This document shows positions 20,690 through 33,374 of a stretch of 64,000 bases of DNA, piece after piece. Made by a program: the position numbers and the translations under genes. Positions within the stretch are counted from its first letter, which is position 1. Each line of letters begins with the position of its first letter. Under the pieces are notes generated by a model. It did not search any database and was not told the origin of the DNA. It worked only from the letters and a program-made list of their open reading frames with translations. The stretch spans positions 8,711,207 to 8,775,206 of the forward strand of contig ML682024.1 in NCBI GenBank assembly GCA_007922195.1, written 5' to 3'. The DNA comes from Podocnemis expansa (lineage: Eukaryota; Chordata; Testudines; Podocnemididae).

Positions 20690-21035
20690 ATGGGGGACAT
20701 CATAGAAATGCTGGTAGATGGTGGATTCTATTAAGTCCAGTCCCTGCACTGAGGCAGGGCAGAGTAAATGTCTGAACTGTACCTGACAGGTGGTTTGTCC
20801 AACTTGTTCTTAATAGCCTCCAGTGATGGATTTGACAACCTCCCTCAGAAGCTGTTCCAGAGCTTTAACTGCTCTGGTTGCTAGACAGTTTGTCCTGCTG
20901 TCTCATCTAAACCTCCCTTGCTGCAGAATGAGCCCATTCGTTCTTCTCCCACCATCATGGGCACTGAGAAGGCTTGATCACCATCCTCTCTATAACAGCC
21001 CTGAATCTTATAGACAGTTCTCAGGTCTTCCCTCA
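20690..21035 (-). mobile_element. CR1 LINE 3' fragment (mirror of 1300-1640)
   Basis: Reverse-complement CR1 3' end with ATAGAAATGCTGG, CCTGACAGGTGGTTTGTCCA and TTGACAACCTCCCTCAGAAG. Shared by both arms, so it was in the ancestral unit. Confidence 0.75.
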
Positions 21036-21725
21036 GTTTTCTTTTCTCACATCAAAACATGCCCAGGTCCATTTCAGTGGTGCTGCAACCAACCAGTTAT
21101 TGCCAAGTTGTGTAGTTGTGCTAGGGCAGTGTGTGGCCTGTAGTGGGGCCATGGTCAACTCTGATCTCTTATGTGCTTATTGCCTAGGTGAGGACTCCAG
21201 CAGAGATGGCATCAGGAATTCCTCCTCCCAAGATAAATGATTCTGAAGCATTTATTTATTCTTGGGCCACTATTTAGGGGAATGTGAGTGCTGGGATGGG
21301 CAACCCCATTGTGTGTGGTTACCCTGACAATGGATTTGTAGGAAACACACAATAACACAATAGGGTGATGGGTACATCCAAGGGCGAGCATTCTCCCTGC
21401 TGCTCTCCCAGGCTTTAACCAGCATTGCTGAGCTGGGCAACATCTTTGCAAGGCAGGAAAATGGCTCTTTCAAATGGGGAATCCCAAACCCTTCTGTGGG
21501 GCAAGACTTTCACCTAGTGTTCACTGACCCCACCTGCTAAACTGCCATTTAGGGAATTATTTCCTCCCTCCCTACTCTCCATGTTTGTTGTTGCTCTGCC
21601 TGGAGGCATCAGATAAATCACCACACCTGGACTCACAAGTTCTTTCTTTCACTGTAACTAGTTATTTATGCTCTGTGCTCTAGTTCTGGAACAGAGGTGT
21701 CACAAACAGCAGGTGGGCAAACATA

Positions 21726-22540
21726 AGCGTGAGGCTTGTAGTTTGGGAAGCAGGTCCCCCACGCATTACCCAATTATACCCACAGCAATGGGTGATGGCA
21801 GGTATTATCTGTACTATAGGTACAGGAGCTCTTGGCTAGTACCTGGTAATGTGAAGAGCACCAAGCAGTTAATGACTCCTGGTGGATGAGCTGAACCTAT
21901 AGTGCGGGGTCTTCTGGCTTCTAGCTCAGTGCCATAATAACCCTGGGACATGTGCAGGTTGTCCACACCCACAAAGAAGTTCTCGAAAGGGGACAGGCTT
22001 TCCGATGCTGATGACGTGTGAGACGTTTGGCATCTGTAATAGAGCCTTTTAAAGTGGTTCCCACTGAGGGACAGCCAGGCCCAGATTCTTTTCATCCTCA
22101 CTGCAGAAAGCCAGGCAGGCAGCAGTGGAGAGAAATCAGACTCACAGCTCACAGCAACAGCTTGAGTGAGATCCAGGGATTCAGACTGGCTTGGCACCCC
22201 ATCCCCCCCACCCCCCGGCTTCTCCCCTTGCTGCATAGAGACTTTGGGCCAAACTCCCTGCCTGGAAAACCGTCCTGCCAGCAGCAGTTACCAGCTTTCA
22301 CGGGGAGACCAGATTTCATGGTCCATGACATATTTTTCACAGCCATGAAGTTTATAGGGCCCTACTTATGCCCCTTTCTATCCTTTTCTGAGGACACAGC
22401 CAGTGCTAAGACCTCCTGCTAGTCCCTCTCCTCAGGGCTGGGTTACTTCTGTGATGAACTTCCAGCCACACAGTAACTTGTCTATGCAGTAGGTGAAACT
22501 CTCTCAGATGCTGATCTCTAAGTATTGCATAATGTTTTGA
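21726..22540. other. Unassigned sequence beyond the right arm
   Basis: Unique-looking sequence with short overlapping frames in both directions. No second Ig exon, transmembrane segment or known repeat is evident. Confidence 0.35.
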
Positions 22541-24620
22541 ATTTCATTGTGAATTATGATGCTTCACAGCAGTAACTTGTGCCAAAAATTGAAAGTAATG
22601 TACATTCAGTTTTAAACTTTTCTCCTTTATATTTTCATTTCTTAGTATTCCACATCATGTTTAGGACTTGTAAAACATGATTTTATTTTAACAACGAGTA
22701 TGCTGCATTAGGGCCTATGAGAAAATCTAAACATGCTATGGCTTCTCTGACCGTGCCATGCTTCCCTCCCCCACCCCCATTGCCGCTTCCCTGCAGTCTC
22801 TTAGAACGTTGCTGCTTCTCTGCTCTCCCCAACCATGCCGTACTTCTGCCCCCACCCCACCCCACCCCAGCCCTGGCCATGCCCCCGCTTCCCTGCCAAC
22901 ATTTCTGCCAGTATACTTGTTCACTAAAATACTCATGGACAGTGAAGACAAAAGGTCTGAGGACTCAATAAGACACAATGAATTTTAAAATGAGAGTAAT
23001 AGTAAGGGAAAACACTGCTCTCATCTTAATCCTGTGAAGAGATGCACACAGGGAAGCGTTTTCATCTGTTCAGAATCACAACAGATCAATGAGAATTTAT
23101 GGGGACAGAAAGTGCAAGATCAGAGCCTGTTTCAGTAAGTCCTTTGGAGTCCATGCAGAGAAGATACTATGGAAAAAATCCAATTGAGTTTATTCAGTTT
23201 GGGGTGAGGCCCTGTATAAATTCTAAATATCATTATTTGGTTTTTATAATACAAAGTAAAATCTTTATTGGTAAGAGATTTTTTTCAGAAAGTTTACAAC
23301 ACAATTTTCCATCCTCAGCCCTTCACAACAATTACTCTCTTGTCTAATGGGCTTAGATACCCATAGAGTCATTCATGAAGACTGCATTGAAATATAAATG
23401 GATTTTGACTACTGGTATACAACAAAGAAGAATTAATACATGTTGAATGCTATTTAATCAGTGGAAATATAGTGCTGATATTGAACTTTGCAGTGAATGT
23501 AAATTATCTTGATAATTGACTTAGTTATATTAATTAAAATTTCTATAAAATAAGTGTACTAGCAGTTACTTCTGCAAACAGATGACATACTGATGTCTCA
23601 GCCACACTTGTTCAATGGACTTAAGGAATTTTTTTCTAAAGCCAGTTTTCAGTAGTGGTGGTCTATCCTAAGTCTAAATCATTTTGCATGCTGAAAATGA
23701 ACCATGATCCATAATAAATACTTGTAACATTCTTTAAATTAATAGAGGGTTTTTTAATAACCTGTCAAAATAGTAATACTGTCAAAAAGTAGTCAGTGGT
23801 TTTGGATGTAACACTTGTGTCAATTTTCAGTCATTTCTGATTATTCTTATTTAATTCTCAAAATAGAAATACAAGAGAAATAATTTTGCATTATATTACA
23901 ATATCTGGAAATGCCAGGTGATTTTTAAAAAAGAATATTAATTTACAATTGCTTTTCAAGTTTAAATTGCTAGATTATCATCACTTATCTGTAGTTCATT
24001 GTAGACCTGCTCTTGATCAATTTATGTTGCCAGTGTTAAAAATATTTACCCAGAAAACAATATAAAAAAAGAAAAGTATTTAAAAAATCATGCACTCAGA
24101 AGGTCAGACTTCTTGCTGGTGCTACTTTACTTTTGCCTCTGTGTGCATCCGGTTTGTACAATGAATGAAGCCTGTGTTGTTGTAATTAAACACTGTATCA
24201 TAATGCATACAGACAAGGAGGGTAGAATTAATATTGTGTGGGTAAACTGTAGAATCTGACATTTACCTACTGTGAGTGCTTGTCTTTGCACCTAACTGAT
24301 GACATTGCTTTTCCCTGCTGGCTCTCACAATTCTGCTCCTCCCCTCCTGGCTCTTACCACACTGCTTTTTCCTGCCGGCTCTCACAATGCTGCCCCTCCC
24401 CCAGCTCTGATCACGCTGCTTTTTTCTGCTGGCTCTCATAATGCTGCTCCTCCCCTGCCATCTCTTACCATGCCACCACCTCTCTGCTGTCACTGACCAT
24501 TGCAAATTTTTTGCGCCTGGCTGATGTATTGCTGCCCTTCCCTGCTGTGCTGTCCTGGGAACTGCAATTATTTTTTAAAGAGCCACATGTGGCTTGCGAA
24601 CCACAGTTTGGCCACATCTG
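22540..24620. repeat. hAT-like repeat fragments and C-rich tandem repeat
   Basis: 22648-22745 (CATCATGTTTAGGACTTG to GAGAAAATCTAAACATGC) matches 28003-28092, so a dispersed repeat is present. At 24300-24540 a 55-57 bp unit (CTGCTTTTTCCTGCTGGCTC, then TCACAATGCTGCTCCTCCCC) recurs about four times. 24585-24620 ends in a GGCCACATCTG terminus, resembling CAG-type hAT ends, whose reverse complement resembles the start at 27731. 23000-24250 is AT-rich with nothing recognisable. Confidence 0.4.
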
Positions 24621-25540
24621 CAATAGATCCAATGAAGAAAAGAAAAAACTTTGAACACCCACTTATTCCACCATTTCTGGGATATGGGGATTGCAGTTAT
24701 TTTTTTGCAAATTAGGATTTGCCTCTTTTTTCAGTAGGTTGAGAATTCCCTTGCTTGGAACACAAGTTATAATGTGTAGATTTTAATCAAAACTCCAGAG
24801 ATATTTTTGACTGATAGCTAAAAAGAGAAGAGAAAAGCAAACTGTTCTAACAGGAGCCTGTGTCACAAAGTATGGTATTTTTTCTACAGTTGGAAAGCCT
24901 GAGTAACAGAATAAAATCCAAATCAGGGATAGACCTACTGGAAGGCGAAGTTATAAAAAGGTCCTTATGTGAAGGGGGGGGGAGCGGATAGCCCATTGTG
25001 TTGATGCCTTATGGACACTGACAGAAACAGGGGTCACCAGACCAAGCAGAGAGGGCTATCACCCTTTCAATCACAATACTGTGGACAATGGTGTGTTCAT
25101 GGAAACTCATGCAGACTCAGGGAGAAGATGAAGTGCAGAGGTGAAAGGGGAACCCAGAGGGGCTGCTTCAGTTCCTGGGATTTGGCAGTGGAGAAGGGAC
25201 CAGGACCTGGAGGGACTTGGACAGGCTCAGCAGCAGACAGGATCTTCCAGGACCTTTCTTTCCAGCCTGGCATTGGCTCTCTTCTCCTTCCTCTGTCTCA
25301 GCACTTCCATCTCATTTCTCCACCCAGTCACCGCCCCTCCACCCCCATTTGCAAGGAGCACCCACCCACACACTTCAGGCTACTATATGCAATTTTAGAG
25401 ACCTGACATACTACCTGATTTGAGACAGGCGTATGGCATGTGGGATCACCCTCTGCATCTTCCATGTAGGTGATTTCAAATTAGACATGGATTTCAGACA
25501 TGCAATAGAAGCCCCAAGAGAAAGGATGAAAACCATGAGG
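24621..25540. other. Unassigned sequence
   Basis: Short open frames such as 25011-25406 have no domain motif or splice context. No repeat family recognised. Confidence 0.35.
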
Positions 25541-25545
25541 GATTC

Positions 25546-26558
25546 TGTGATGCTGTCTGGGTATAGGGGGCTGTTTATTATTATTTTTCATATTAATATT
25601 TCATATTTGCATTAATCCATATGTGATATACAATGTTTGGTGTCAATAGAAAGGCTATAATCTGCCAAGAATGGTTACATGGTTTTTATGTAGGTATCAT
25701 GCCTGTATTAGAAATTAGGAATCTATTGTTTTTATGTGTGTTTCAAGTGATTTGTTCTTAAGGCAATCCCAGACTGGGCGTCTGCAAAACTATTGTTCCC
25801 TTTAACAGCTCCCATCAGAGGGCCTCCCAGCTACAGTGGGCCCAAGAAAAAACCTGTCTGACCAGTTACCCAGACTGACCATGTGGCCCAACTCCATTTT
25901 GATCTGGCAAGGACTCTGAGATAAAGGGCAGGGGACCCATCTCCATTTTGTCTTTAGTCTCTAGTCTTCGGTCTGTCTGCAACCAACACTCTCCTCTGGA
26001 ACTATTCTCCTGGGACTGAACAAAGGACTGAGTCCCACCCAGCTGCTGCTGCTGCTGCTGGATCCACACCAGAGGAGTGGGACTAATGTGCAAACTACAG
26101 GATCTTCAAGGATTTGTTTTCTATGGACTCTAAATCATTTGTATGTATGTGATTCACTTTGACCCTTTAATATCTCTCATATTTTGCTTGTTTTCCTTTT
26201 ATAATAAACCTTTAGTTGTAGTTACTAAAGGATTGGCTGGCAGCATAGTATTTTGGGTAAGATCCAAGCCTATATTGTTCTGGGTGATGTGGCTGGCCCC
26301 ATTGGGGTCAGGAGAACCTATTTCTTGAAGAGACCCAGTGGCTAGAGGGGACCTTAGGAACTGATGTGTGGTAAGGGGGCTACTTCTATTTTGTTATGCT
26401 TGGTGATGACCAGAGTGGGGGAATCAGGAGCATGTTTCCATACTGACTGGGAGATTGGTTTAAGTACCACCCGTCAGTGGTTTGGGGGTTTGGCCCTTGG
26501 TTTTGCAGCTTGCCCTGATTTTGGCACATTCAGGTTCTCCCAGGAGGCCCGGGTCACA
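25546..26558 (+). mobile_element. ERV solo LTR, family A, copy 1
   Basis: 1013 bp starting TGTGATGCTGTC and ending CCGGGTCACA, flanked by GATTC at 25541-25545 and 26559-26563. An ATAATAAACC signal near 26200, followed by GTTGTAGTTACTAAAGG, looks like the polyadenylation end of R. Four more copies are in the window. No internal retroviral region is attached, so it is a solo LTR left by LTR-LTR recombination. Confidence 0.88.
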
Positions 26559-26563
26559 GATTC

Positions 26564-27730
26564 CACACACCCCTCCCAATGAAGCCATGGTCACTGTTCA
26601 ATTTTCTGGCAGCCGCCACTTTTTTTCAGTGGATGGTCACCACATGAAAGAAGGGTCTGGAGCTGGGTCCCGAGAAAAAATGTTTGACAAGCATGGGCTT
26701 AAGGGTGGCTGAGAAACTAGACCCTGCACTCTTGTTCTGCCCCTCCCTACCCTTAGCAGTGACTCTGGGCTGGTACAGGGGCTGGGCTCCATTCTCTCAC
26801 CTTGCCTCTGGGCTGGTCCTTCCCACCCCCCAAGGTGAAGCTGGCCCCGAGCAAAGGCCAGGTTCCACCCCCGGGGGGGGGCGTGCTAAAGCAAAAGCTG
26901 GCTTGGGGTGCCACAGCCCCTTGAGGTGGCCTTGCAACAAAGTAATGTAATTGTTTCATGCAGCTGCTGCTTCCCATTGCACACTGCATCACAGAACCCC
27001 CTAAAACCTCCTGGAAGCCATGGGGCAAGGAATAGGGGGATCTTCTCAGGCACTGTACCTGGACAATGCACAGTGTCCCAAAGTGGTGTAGGACACTGCA
27101 ACTTATTCACAAAGCAAATGCTGCCTGTTTGCCTTTTGGAGGGAAAAAAATGTTTCTGCTGAATAAAATTGGGGAAAATATCTAGACTTTTTATTCCTAT
27201 CACCTTACTTTTTATATCAACAACTCTGCCCCTGAGTCCTCTGTGCTTTGTTTAACAGCTACACTGCCAGCCTAATGTGTGCAAAATTCATGAGACAGCC
27301 CCCCAAAATCCAAATTCTGTCAGAAAAATCTGTTTTTAAAAGAAATTATCAATTTTGCATCCTTTGATTTTCCTTTTACTCTTTTATTCTTTAGTGATCA
27401 CATTTTTCAGCTTTTCTTCACAACAAGGAGGGTTAGAAATTTAATATTTTAAACAAAGCTCAAAATTTTCACATAATCCCAACACTCCAGGAGCTGGGCT
27501 CTAAGAAAACCAACAAATATCTTGTGACTTGCGTGAAAATCATGAAAACTGACAATAGCATCAGGGTCACTTTTGAATTTTTAGGTTCTGTGGCCCCTGT
27601 CTGTTCATAATTTCCCTGAAAATCATTTAAATCTAAATGTAAAGCAAAATTATTAGTCACAATCTGTGGCTTTGTGAAGCTGAGTTTGTTACCCTCAGCC
27701 AGATAGTGCAGCCCTGTGGTTGTAAGAGAA
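26564..27730. other. Unassigned sequence
   Basis: A G-run (CCCGGGGGGGGGC near 26871) and short frames only. No gene or repeat recognised. Confidence 0.35.
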
Positions 27731-28095
27731 CAAGGGTGGCTAAACGTACGGAACTTAAGAGCCACACAAGTTGATTACTAAACGTTTGAGAGCTGCACTG
27801 AGGCATATGGCCAATATACTTTTACTTACTCCAAAATTACTAACTTTAAAATTCATTGCACATTTTAATTTTCTTGTAAAAAGAAGGCAAATATTGATCC
27901 TACTAATGTCAGATTCTAATAATTACTTAAGGTTACTGTGAAAACTAGGCCTATACAGTAAATGATCTATTTTTGTCTTCACATTTTCAATTCTGATTAT
28001 TAGACATCATGTTTAGAAAGACTTCCAAAACATGAATTTATTTTAAAAATGAGTAAACCACATTTGGGGCTATGAGAAAATCTAAACATGCCACA
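27731..28095 (+). repeat. hAT-like repeat fragment
   Basis: Starts CAAGGGTGGCTAAACG and shares an internal block with 22648-22745. The start resembles the reverse complement of the 24620 terminus. No right end is found. Confidence 0.4.
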
Positions 28096-29475
28096 CTTCT
28101 CCTGGCCATCCCAACCAGATTTAAAACTCCTAGGCTGGGCTTGCTTTCCTTCCTAGTGTCTCACCTTTGTTGCAGTGCTTCCTACTGAAGGCTGATACTG
28201 TGTTACAACAGGCTGCATGAACACAGCTTTAAACAACTTTCATCCCAAGCCACTCTTCTCTCTGGCCTCTTAGTAGAGCTGGCCCTGATTGCAGGGAGCA
28301 CAGACAAGAGTTTTATGACCCTGGCTTTTGGTGTTCATATGCACTTTATGGGCAGCTTCATACTTTGGAATAGATATTGGGAGAAAATATCTATCCCCAC
28401 CACAAACCCTCTGAGCACCTGGGCCCTGGCATCTGCTGGGAGAAAAGCATATTCTAAGCCCCCAGTTTATGTGTTTTCAATTGATGGATAAAGATGTGGT
28501 TACCTTCTTGGGCCTGGGTGCACACAAATCAAGCTTGCTCAGTGAAATCATCTCTCTGTTTCTTCCAGTGCTCATTCCATGCTCCCAGTCACTGTCTGAC
28601 TTCACATCCCTGCATGAGTGTGAGAAAATGGTTTGATATTGTGGAGGGTAATCTGCTTCCTTCACCTCAGGCTCTCTTTCTCTGTTAGTATATGTGAGTG
28701 GTGAGGCAGGAAAGAAGAGAGCTGGAAGAGGAGTTGAGTTTGCTAAAGATGCCAAAGCAAAAAGAGGAGGGAGAAACACAAGGTCCCAGCAGGAAAGCAT
28801 GAACAGAGTTATCATAGAAAAAGATGTTGGGTGTGTGCATCCTGCTGAGGCTCTGAATGGGTTAACATCAGCACAGAGAAGCCAATTAAGTTACCTGGCT
28901 GCACCTGGAGGAAGGTCAGGTATAATTGAAGCTCAGCTGGGCAGTAGCAGGCTGAGAGGACAGGAAAGAGAGTTTAAAGGCTGGGGTCAGAGTGTTGAAT
29001 AGGGGGAAACTTCAGTCTAGGGAAGAAAGCCCTGTGACAAGCTATTTAGAAAGGAGTCTGGGGAAACAGAGGTAAGGAGGGGACCATACTGACCTTAGTG
29101 GTTGAAGGCCACTGGGCTGGAAACCCAGGTAACAGGAGGACTTCTTTGTGGTTCTGAGTTTGGAAAAGGGCAGGAGAAAACCTTAATACCCTAAACCCCT
29201 AAGGGTGAGGAGCAGGGGTCTCCCACTGGGACCAAAGGCTTTGTGGGGTTGTTGAACTATTCTCCTTTAGACTCTTTGTTCCCTCCCAGGAGCAGTGAGC
29301 TGAACTGTGACTGAGCCAGAGGGCTGAATGGAGTGAAGAGAGACTGCTGTAGTGACAGAATGACCATTGGTAAGGGGGTGACAGCCTGACAGGTAGCTGC
29401 TATGCCACACCTGGCCATGGGTAGTAGCATGGATGGTGAGTGCACCCTTTGCCAGGGCCCTCCTGGGGAGGGGGA
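28096..29475. other. Unassigned sequence
   Basis: 28680-29460 is purine-rich and reads like an untranslated or LTR-type region, but no TG...CA boundary with a TSD was found. No gene recognised. Confidence 0.3.
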
Positions 29476-29479
29476 TGTC

Positions 29480-32400
29480 CCTCACAGGTTATTTACATGG
29501 AGCTTGGGGAGGGGATTGGTGTGATCTGGCTGGGGGTTGCTAAAGGGACCTGTGGAGGGGCTGGTGGCCTTGAGGTCTGGCCTAGGGGTTATCAGTAGTG
29601 GCTGGGAGAGGCCTGTGGGCATCTGGGACTTTTGGTGGGGCTGGTCAAAATAGGTCATATGTGGCATTTCCTTTGGTGCCTGGTCACTGTAGTTTTTGTC
29701 TATGGGTTGTGATGGGGGGGTGGCTGCTGTGGGATCTAGACTGAGGATGGGGGCAGAGCAGGGTGGCTACTGGGTTCTGTGCCTTGGAGTCATTGCCTCA
29801 GGGTTGCTGTGAGTCTTGGGGGAGCAGATTTTCATTGCTGTATTGTAGGGTCTCATTTAGAGTTTACTATAGGGCAGGTGCTTTTGGCTCTGCTGTGGGG
29901 TCTGGTTTGGGGGTGTGGGTGCCCTGCATGTCAAGTCTGGGGGCTGCTCCAGGCAGCATGGGTGCTGACTGTTGCTCTATCGGGTCTGGTTTGGTGTTGC
30001 TCCAGCTGGGTAGGAGAGGACCACTGGGGGCTGTGCTGTGGGGGCTTGTTTGGAGGCAGGGCTGATCCTACCATGGAGGCAACCTAGGTGGTCACCTAGG
30101 GTGCCAAACAGTAGGGGGCACCAACAGGGCCATCCTTGGGAGGGGTGAGAAGGGCAATCACTCCTGGCCCTGTGTTTCCATGGGCCCCATTGGCTCCCAC
30201 AGCTCCGCTGTCCCCTGCCATCTCCCCACTGCTTTTGGCCAAGGCTGTCCCTAGGGGGGCACAGGGCCCTGGGTGAATCAGCTTCTGCAGGGCCCCCACT
30301 CAGACCCCCCTCACCAGCAGTAGGGAGCAGGGCTGGCTGGCCCAGGGGAGGAGAAGACCCCTTTGCCCCTGCACTGGTTGTCCCATGCTGGGGACTGGGC
30401 AAGCTGGCCAAAAGAGGTGCCTGGTTCAGGTCTCCTGGTCTGTGCCTCCTGCCCCTGCCATTCATGCTGCTTTTGGCTCTGTGCCTGAGGCAGTGGGGAG
30501 AGGGTGGGAGGCAGCACGGCTGGGGAGGTAGTGATATGGGCCTTGCACTGCTTCCTGCCCCATCCCCACTGCCTCCAGCACAAAGCTGGAATCAGCGCTC
30601 ATGGCGGGGGGCAACTGGGAGCACTGAACCGGGCTGTTGCTTTTGACTGGCTAGCACGGTCCCTGGAATGGGAGGGCAGCAGTGCAGGGCCCATGCTGCC
30701 CTGCTTGGCAGGACAGCATGGGGCCCTGAGAAATGCAGGACCTGGTGCAATCGCTCTTCTTCCTCTCTGCCCCCAGAGACAGCCCTGCTTTCAGCATGTA
30801 GCCAGAGGAAGGGGGGAGGGAGCTTGGAGCTGGCCTCCACTCTGGGCTGATTCACCCCACCCCTAGGATGGCAGACAGTCTCCCCAGGGGTGGAGTGGGC
30901 CAGCCCAGAGGCCAGGCTTCATTCTCCCACCCCTCTCCTGTGCCAGCTATTCTGCCTTGGGGTTGGGGATGGCTGGCCCAGAGGTGGGATGAGAGAGCAC
31001 AGCCCAACCCCCGACTGGCCTGCTCCACCCCTGATTTAAGGGAGGCGTGGGAGTGTGGGTCCTCTGGGCTGCCCCCCTCAGCCACCCCCATTGGGAGGGG
31101 CAGTGGGGGATGGTACATAGGCCAATTGCCCTGGGCCCTGCAGCAGGGGGTGCCAAACTCATAGGCACCTAGGGCACCAAAAAACCTTGGGCTGGCCCTG
31201 TTTGGAGGTTGTTGTAGTGGTAGCTGTGCCATGGGGTCTAATTTGGGGTTTGTTATTGTGGGAAGGGAGATTGCTGGTGTTTACACAGTGGGGTCTGCTG
31301 GGGCATGGGTCTGTGCTATGACAGGGGTGACTGGTGGATATGCTGTGGGATCTGGTTTGAGGATTGCTACTGCGGGGAGGGGAGGCTGTGGCATCTGGTC
31401 TGGGATTGTGATGTGGGTGGGTTTGAAATGGAGGAGATAGAATGAGATTTGCTGAGGGGGTGGGATGACCTGTTTACTGTGCTGTGGGGCATAGGGTGTG
31501 CAAGTTGCTGCGGCAAGGGGATGTGTAGGGTCCAGTCTGGTCTGGGATTTTGGGAGGATGGGTGGGGAGTGTTCCTTTCGTTGTCACCTGTGGAGTCAGT
31601 TCTTGGGTTTCTTGCAGAGTGGAAGGGTATCTGGTTGCCATTTGATGAGGTTTGAACCAGGGGATGCTGCTGTGGTGGAGTTCTTGGATAGCTGCTTTGT
31701 GGGATTTGGGTGTTATTTGGGTGGGCCTGGCTGTCATGCTGTGGGGGATGTGGCTTTAAAGGCATATGGCCTGCCCTACTGTAGGGGTGATTGCTTTCAA
31801 TATTGTGCAAAGGGACCTGGTTGCTGCTCTGGGATCTGAGCTGAGGTGTTTGAGGGGGGTGTGCATTCTCTGTTTACTGCTGTACAGGGTGAGGTTTGGT
31901 CTGGGGGCAATATGTGGGGATGGAGAACTCTGTGATTGCCCCCTGTGGGATCTACTCTGGGGTTACTATCATGATGGTTGGTCCTCTGTTGCCTCATGAG
32001 GTCTGTTGGGGGGTAGCAGGATAAGGGAGTTCCTTTGATTGCCACCCATGGGGTTGGTTGTTGGCTTGCTGCCTGTGGGCTTGGGTCAGGGATTTGTTGG
32101 GGTGGGTGAGTTGGTGTCTGGTTGCTGTCCTGGGGGGTCGGGATTTAGTCTCTGGGCAGGTGGCCATATGTGCCATGGGGTGAGGCCTGCTGGAGCAAAG
32201 GGACTTGTTTTGATCTGTGTGACAGGGGGTTCTCTGGTTGCTGCCTATGAAGTGTGGTCTGGGGGTGTTGTGTTGTGCTTTCATTATTATGCTGTAAGGT
32301 TGGTCTGGAAGCTACTTGTAATGTGGGGAGTGGAGAGGGCAGGGCTGTTGCTGCCCATGGGATCTGGTGTGTGGGTTGCTCTAATGGTGATGGTGGTGTT

Positions 32401-32610
32401 TCCTGTGGTGTTGTGGAGCAGGAAAGGTACTCTGATTGCTGCCACTGGGCTCAGATCTTGGAGGTATGTTTCTGGGGGGATGCTGTGATCTCTGGTTGCT
32501 GCCCATGGAGTCTAGGTGTTGATTGTGGGTGGCTGGGCCTGGTTGCTCTGCCATCTAGCCCGCTGGGGAGTGACTGCTGCAAGGGGACCTGGTTGCTGTC
32601 TGTGGCGCCT
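29480..32610 (+). repeat. Degenerate GT-rich minisatellite (split)
   Basis: A loose unit, GCTGTGGGGTCTGGTTTGGG then TTGCTACTGTGGGG, recurs every 60-80 bp (for example near 29893, 29973, 30034, 31215, 31276, 31342 and 31389). The plus strand is strongly G- and T-rich throughout. A hAT element interrupts it at 30057-31200. Many long open frames here come from base composition, not genes. Confidence 0.7.
30057..31200. mobile_element. Non-autonomous hAT element with 8-bp TSD
   Basis: Starts CAGGGCTGATCC, ends GGGCTGGCCCTG, and is flanked on both sides by TTTGGAGG (30049-30056 and 31201-31208). An 8-bp TSD with CAGGG ends is diagnostic of hAT transposons. The 1144-bp interior is GC-rich and made of variant copies of a GCCAGCCC/GGGCAGCA-rich block. 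The frames seen inside are not transposase. Confidence 0.85.
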
Positions 32611-33059
32611 AAGAGAATGATCAAGAAGGCAGGAGAAACTGAAAGGCAAGACCTGAGATCACTGAACAAGGCTAGAGTCTTGCAGCGGACCACGCAATCA
32701 TTGCAAGTAGCAGAGAGGGAGCACTAAGTGCTAAGAAGTGTCTGTGAAAGCAGGACCATAGATGACAAGGTGGCAGTGAAGCTATACTGAGGTAAGCCTG
32801 ATGATTCTAATGTATCAATGAGACTGTGAATTTGCATATCTTGGTTAATAAACTCTGTGTTTGTGTTGTATACTGTGTTAATGCATAAATGAGAATTTGC
32901 TTGTTGTCGGCATCTCACGAGTTGGACCTCAGGTGGAAGGTAACCCCTTGAGGGTGTTGTTGCCATTGTATGGTTTGACAATGTTGGGTACTTTAATGCA
33001 TGAGTTTCTTAGGGGGAAAATTATAGGGTGTTAATAAGTTATACCCATACCTGTTTCTT
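32611..33059. other. Unassigned; possible decayed LTR
   Basis: A TTAATAAACTCTGTG polyadenylation-like stretch near 32852 suggests a retroviral LTR ahead of the integrase relic, but no boundaries or TSD could be fixed. Confidence 0.3.
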
Positions 33060-33119
33060 TTTGGTAGAAGGATAGGTGATTGACAGGAAGCTGAAGTTCA
33101 CAGGGTGCCAGACTGAGCT

Positions 33120-33374
33120 GTGTGCCAACTAACCAACTCTGCCCGGGAACACAAAGTGTTGTGTGTAGAGTTAGACCTGGGTGCAACAGCCAGTGAGGAC
33201 CATGTGCAAAACAGGGAAGTAATCAAACCATTATGCATAGCTGTAGGAATTGAGCAGAAATGGTGTATTGTCGGACACCTGCAGTTATTGAGCTTAGTAG
33301 AGAGGTCCAACCAAATCCTTAAAAATGACTTTGCACAAGTTGGTATATGGCCTGGGATGAGGCTGGGACCTTAA
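33120..33374 (+). pseudogene. Retroviral integrase fragment
   Basis: The plus-strand frame has REVIKPLCIAVGIEQKWCI followed by LSLVERSNQILKNDF. This is the pattern before and at the catalytic glutamate of retroviral integrases, where a conserved VERxNxxLK helix occurs. The first two catalytic aspartates are not seen. It is a short ERV relic with no adjacent open pol. Confidence 0.5.

Larger units (their letters stand above)
16475..21725. repeat. Right arm of large inverted duplication
   Basis: Reverse-complement partner of 600-4585. It is longer because of the MITE at 17059-17377 and about 950 bp of extra sequence in intron 1 (near 18330-19300), part of which looks like an old CR1 or L2 fragment on the minus strand (about 18560-18800). 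Exon positions, MIR and CR1 are all in mirrored order. The outermost matching block is near 21660-21725 (TTTATGCTCTGTGCTCTAGT against its mirror at about 650-680). Confidence 0.85.

Noticed and set aside
28096..29475. A possible LTR or untranslated exon
   Set aside because: Suggestive composition but no TG/CA ends with TSD and no open frame, so left unassigned.
29977..30866. Frames of 100-160 codons on both strands
   Set aside because: Mostly inside the hAT at 30057-31200; no transposase signature.
31367..32727. Several 80-157 codon frames on both strands
   Set aside because: GT-rich minisatellite with few stops by composition; residue strings are low complexity.
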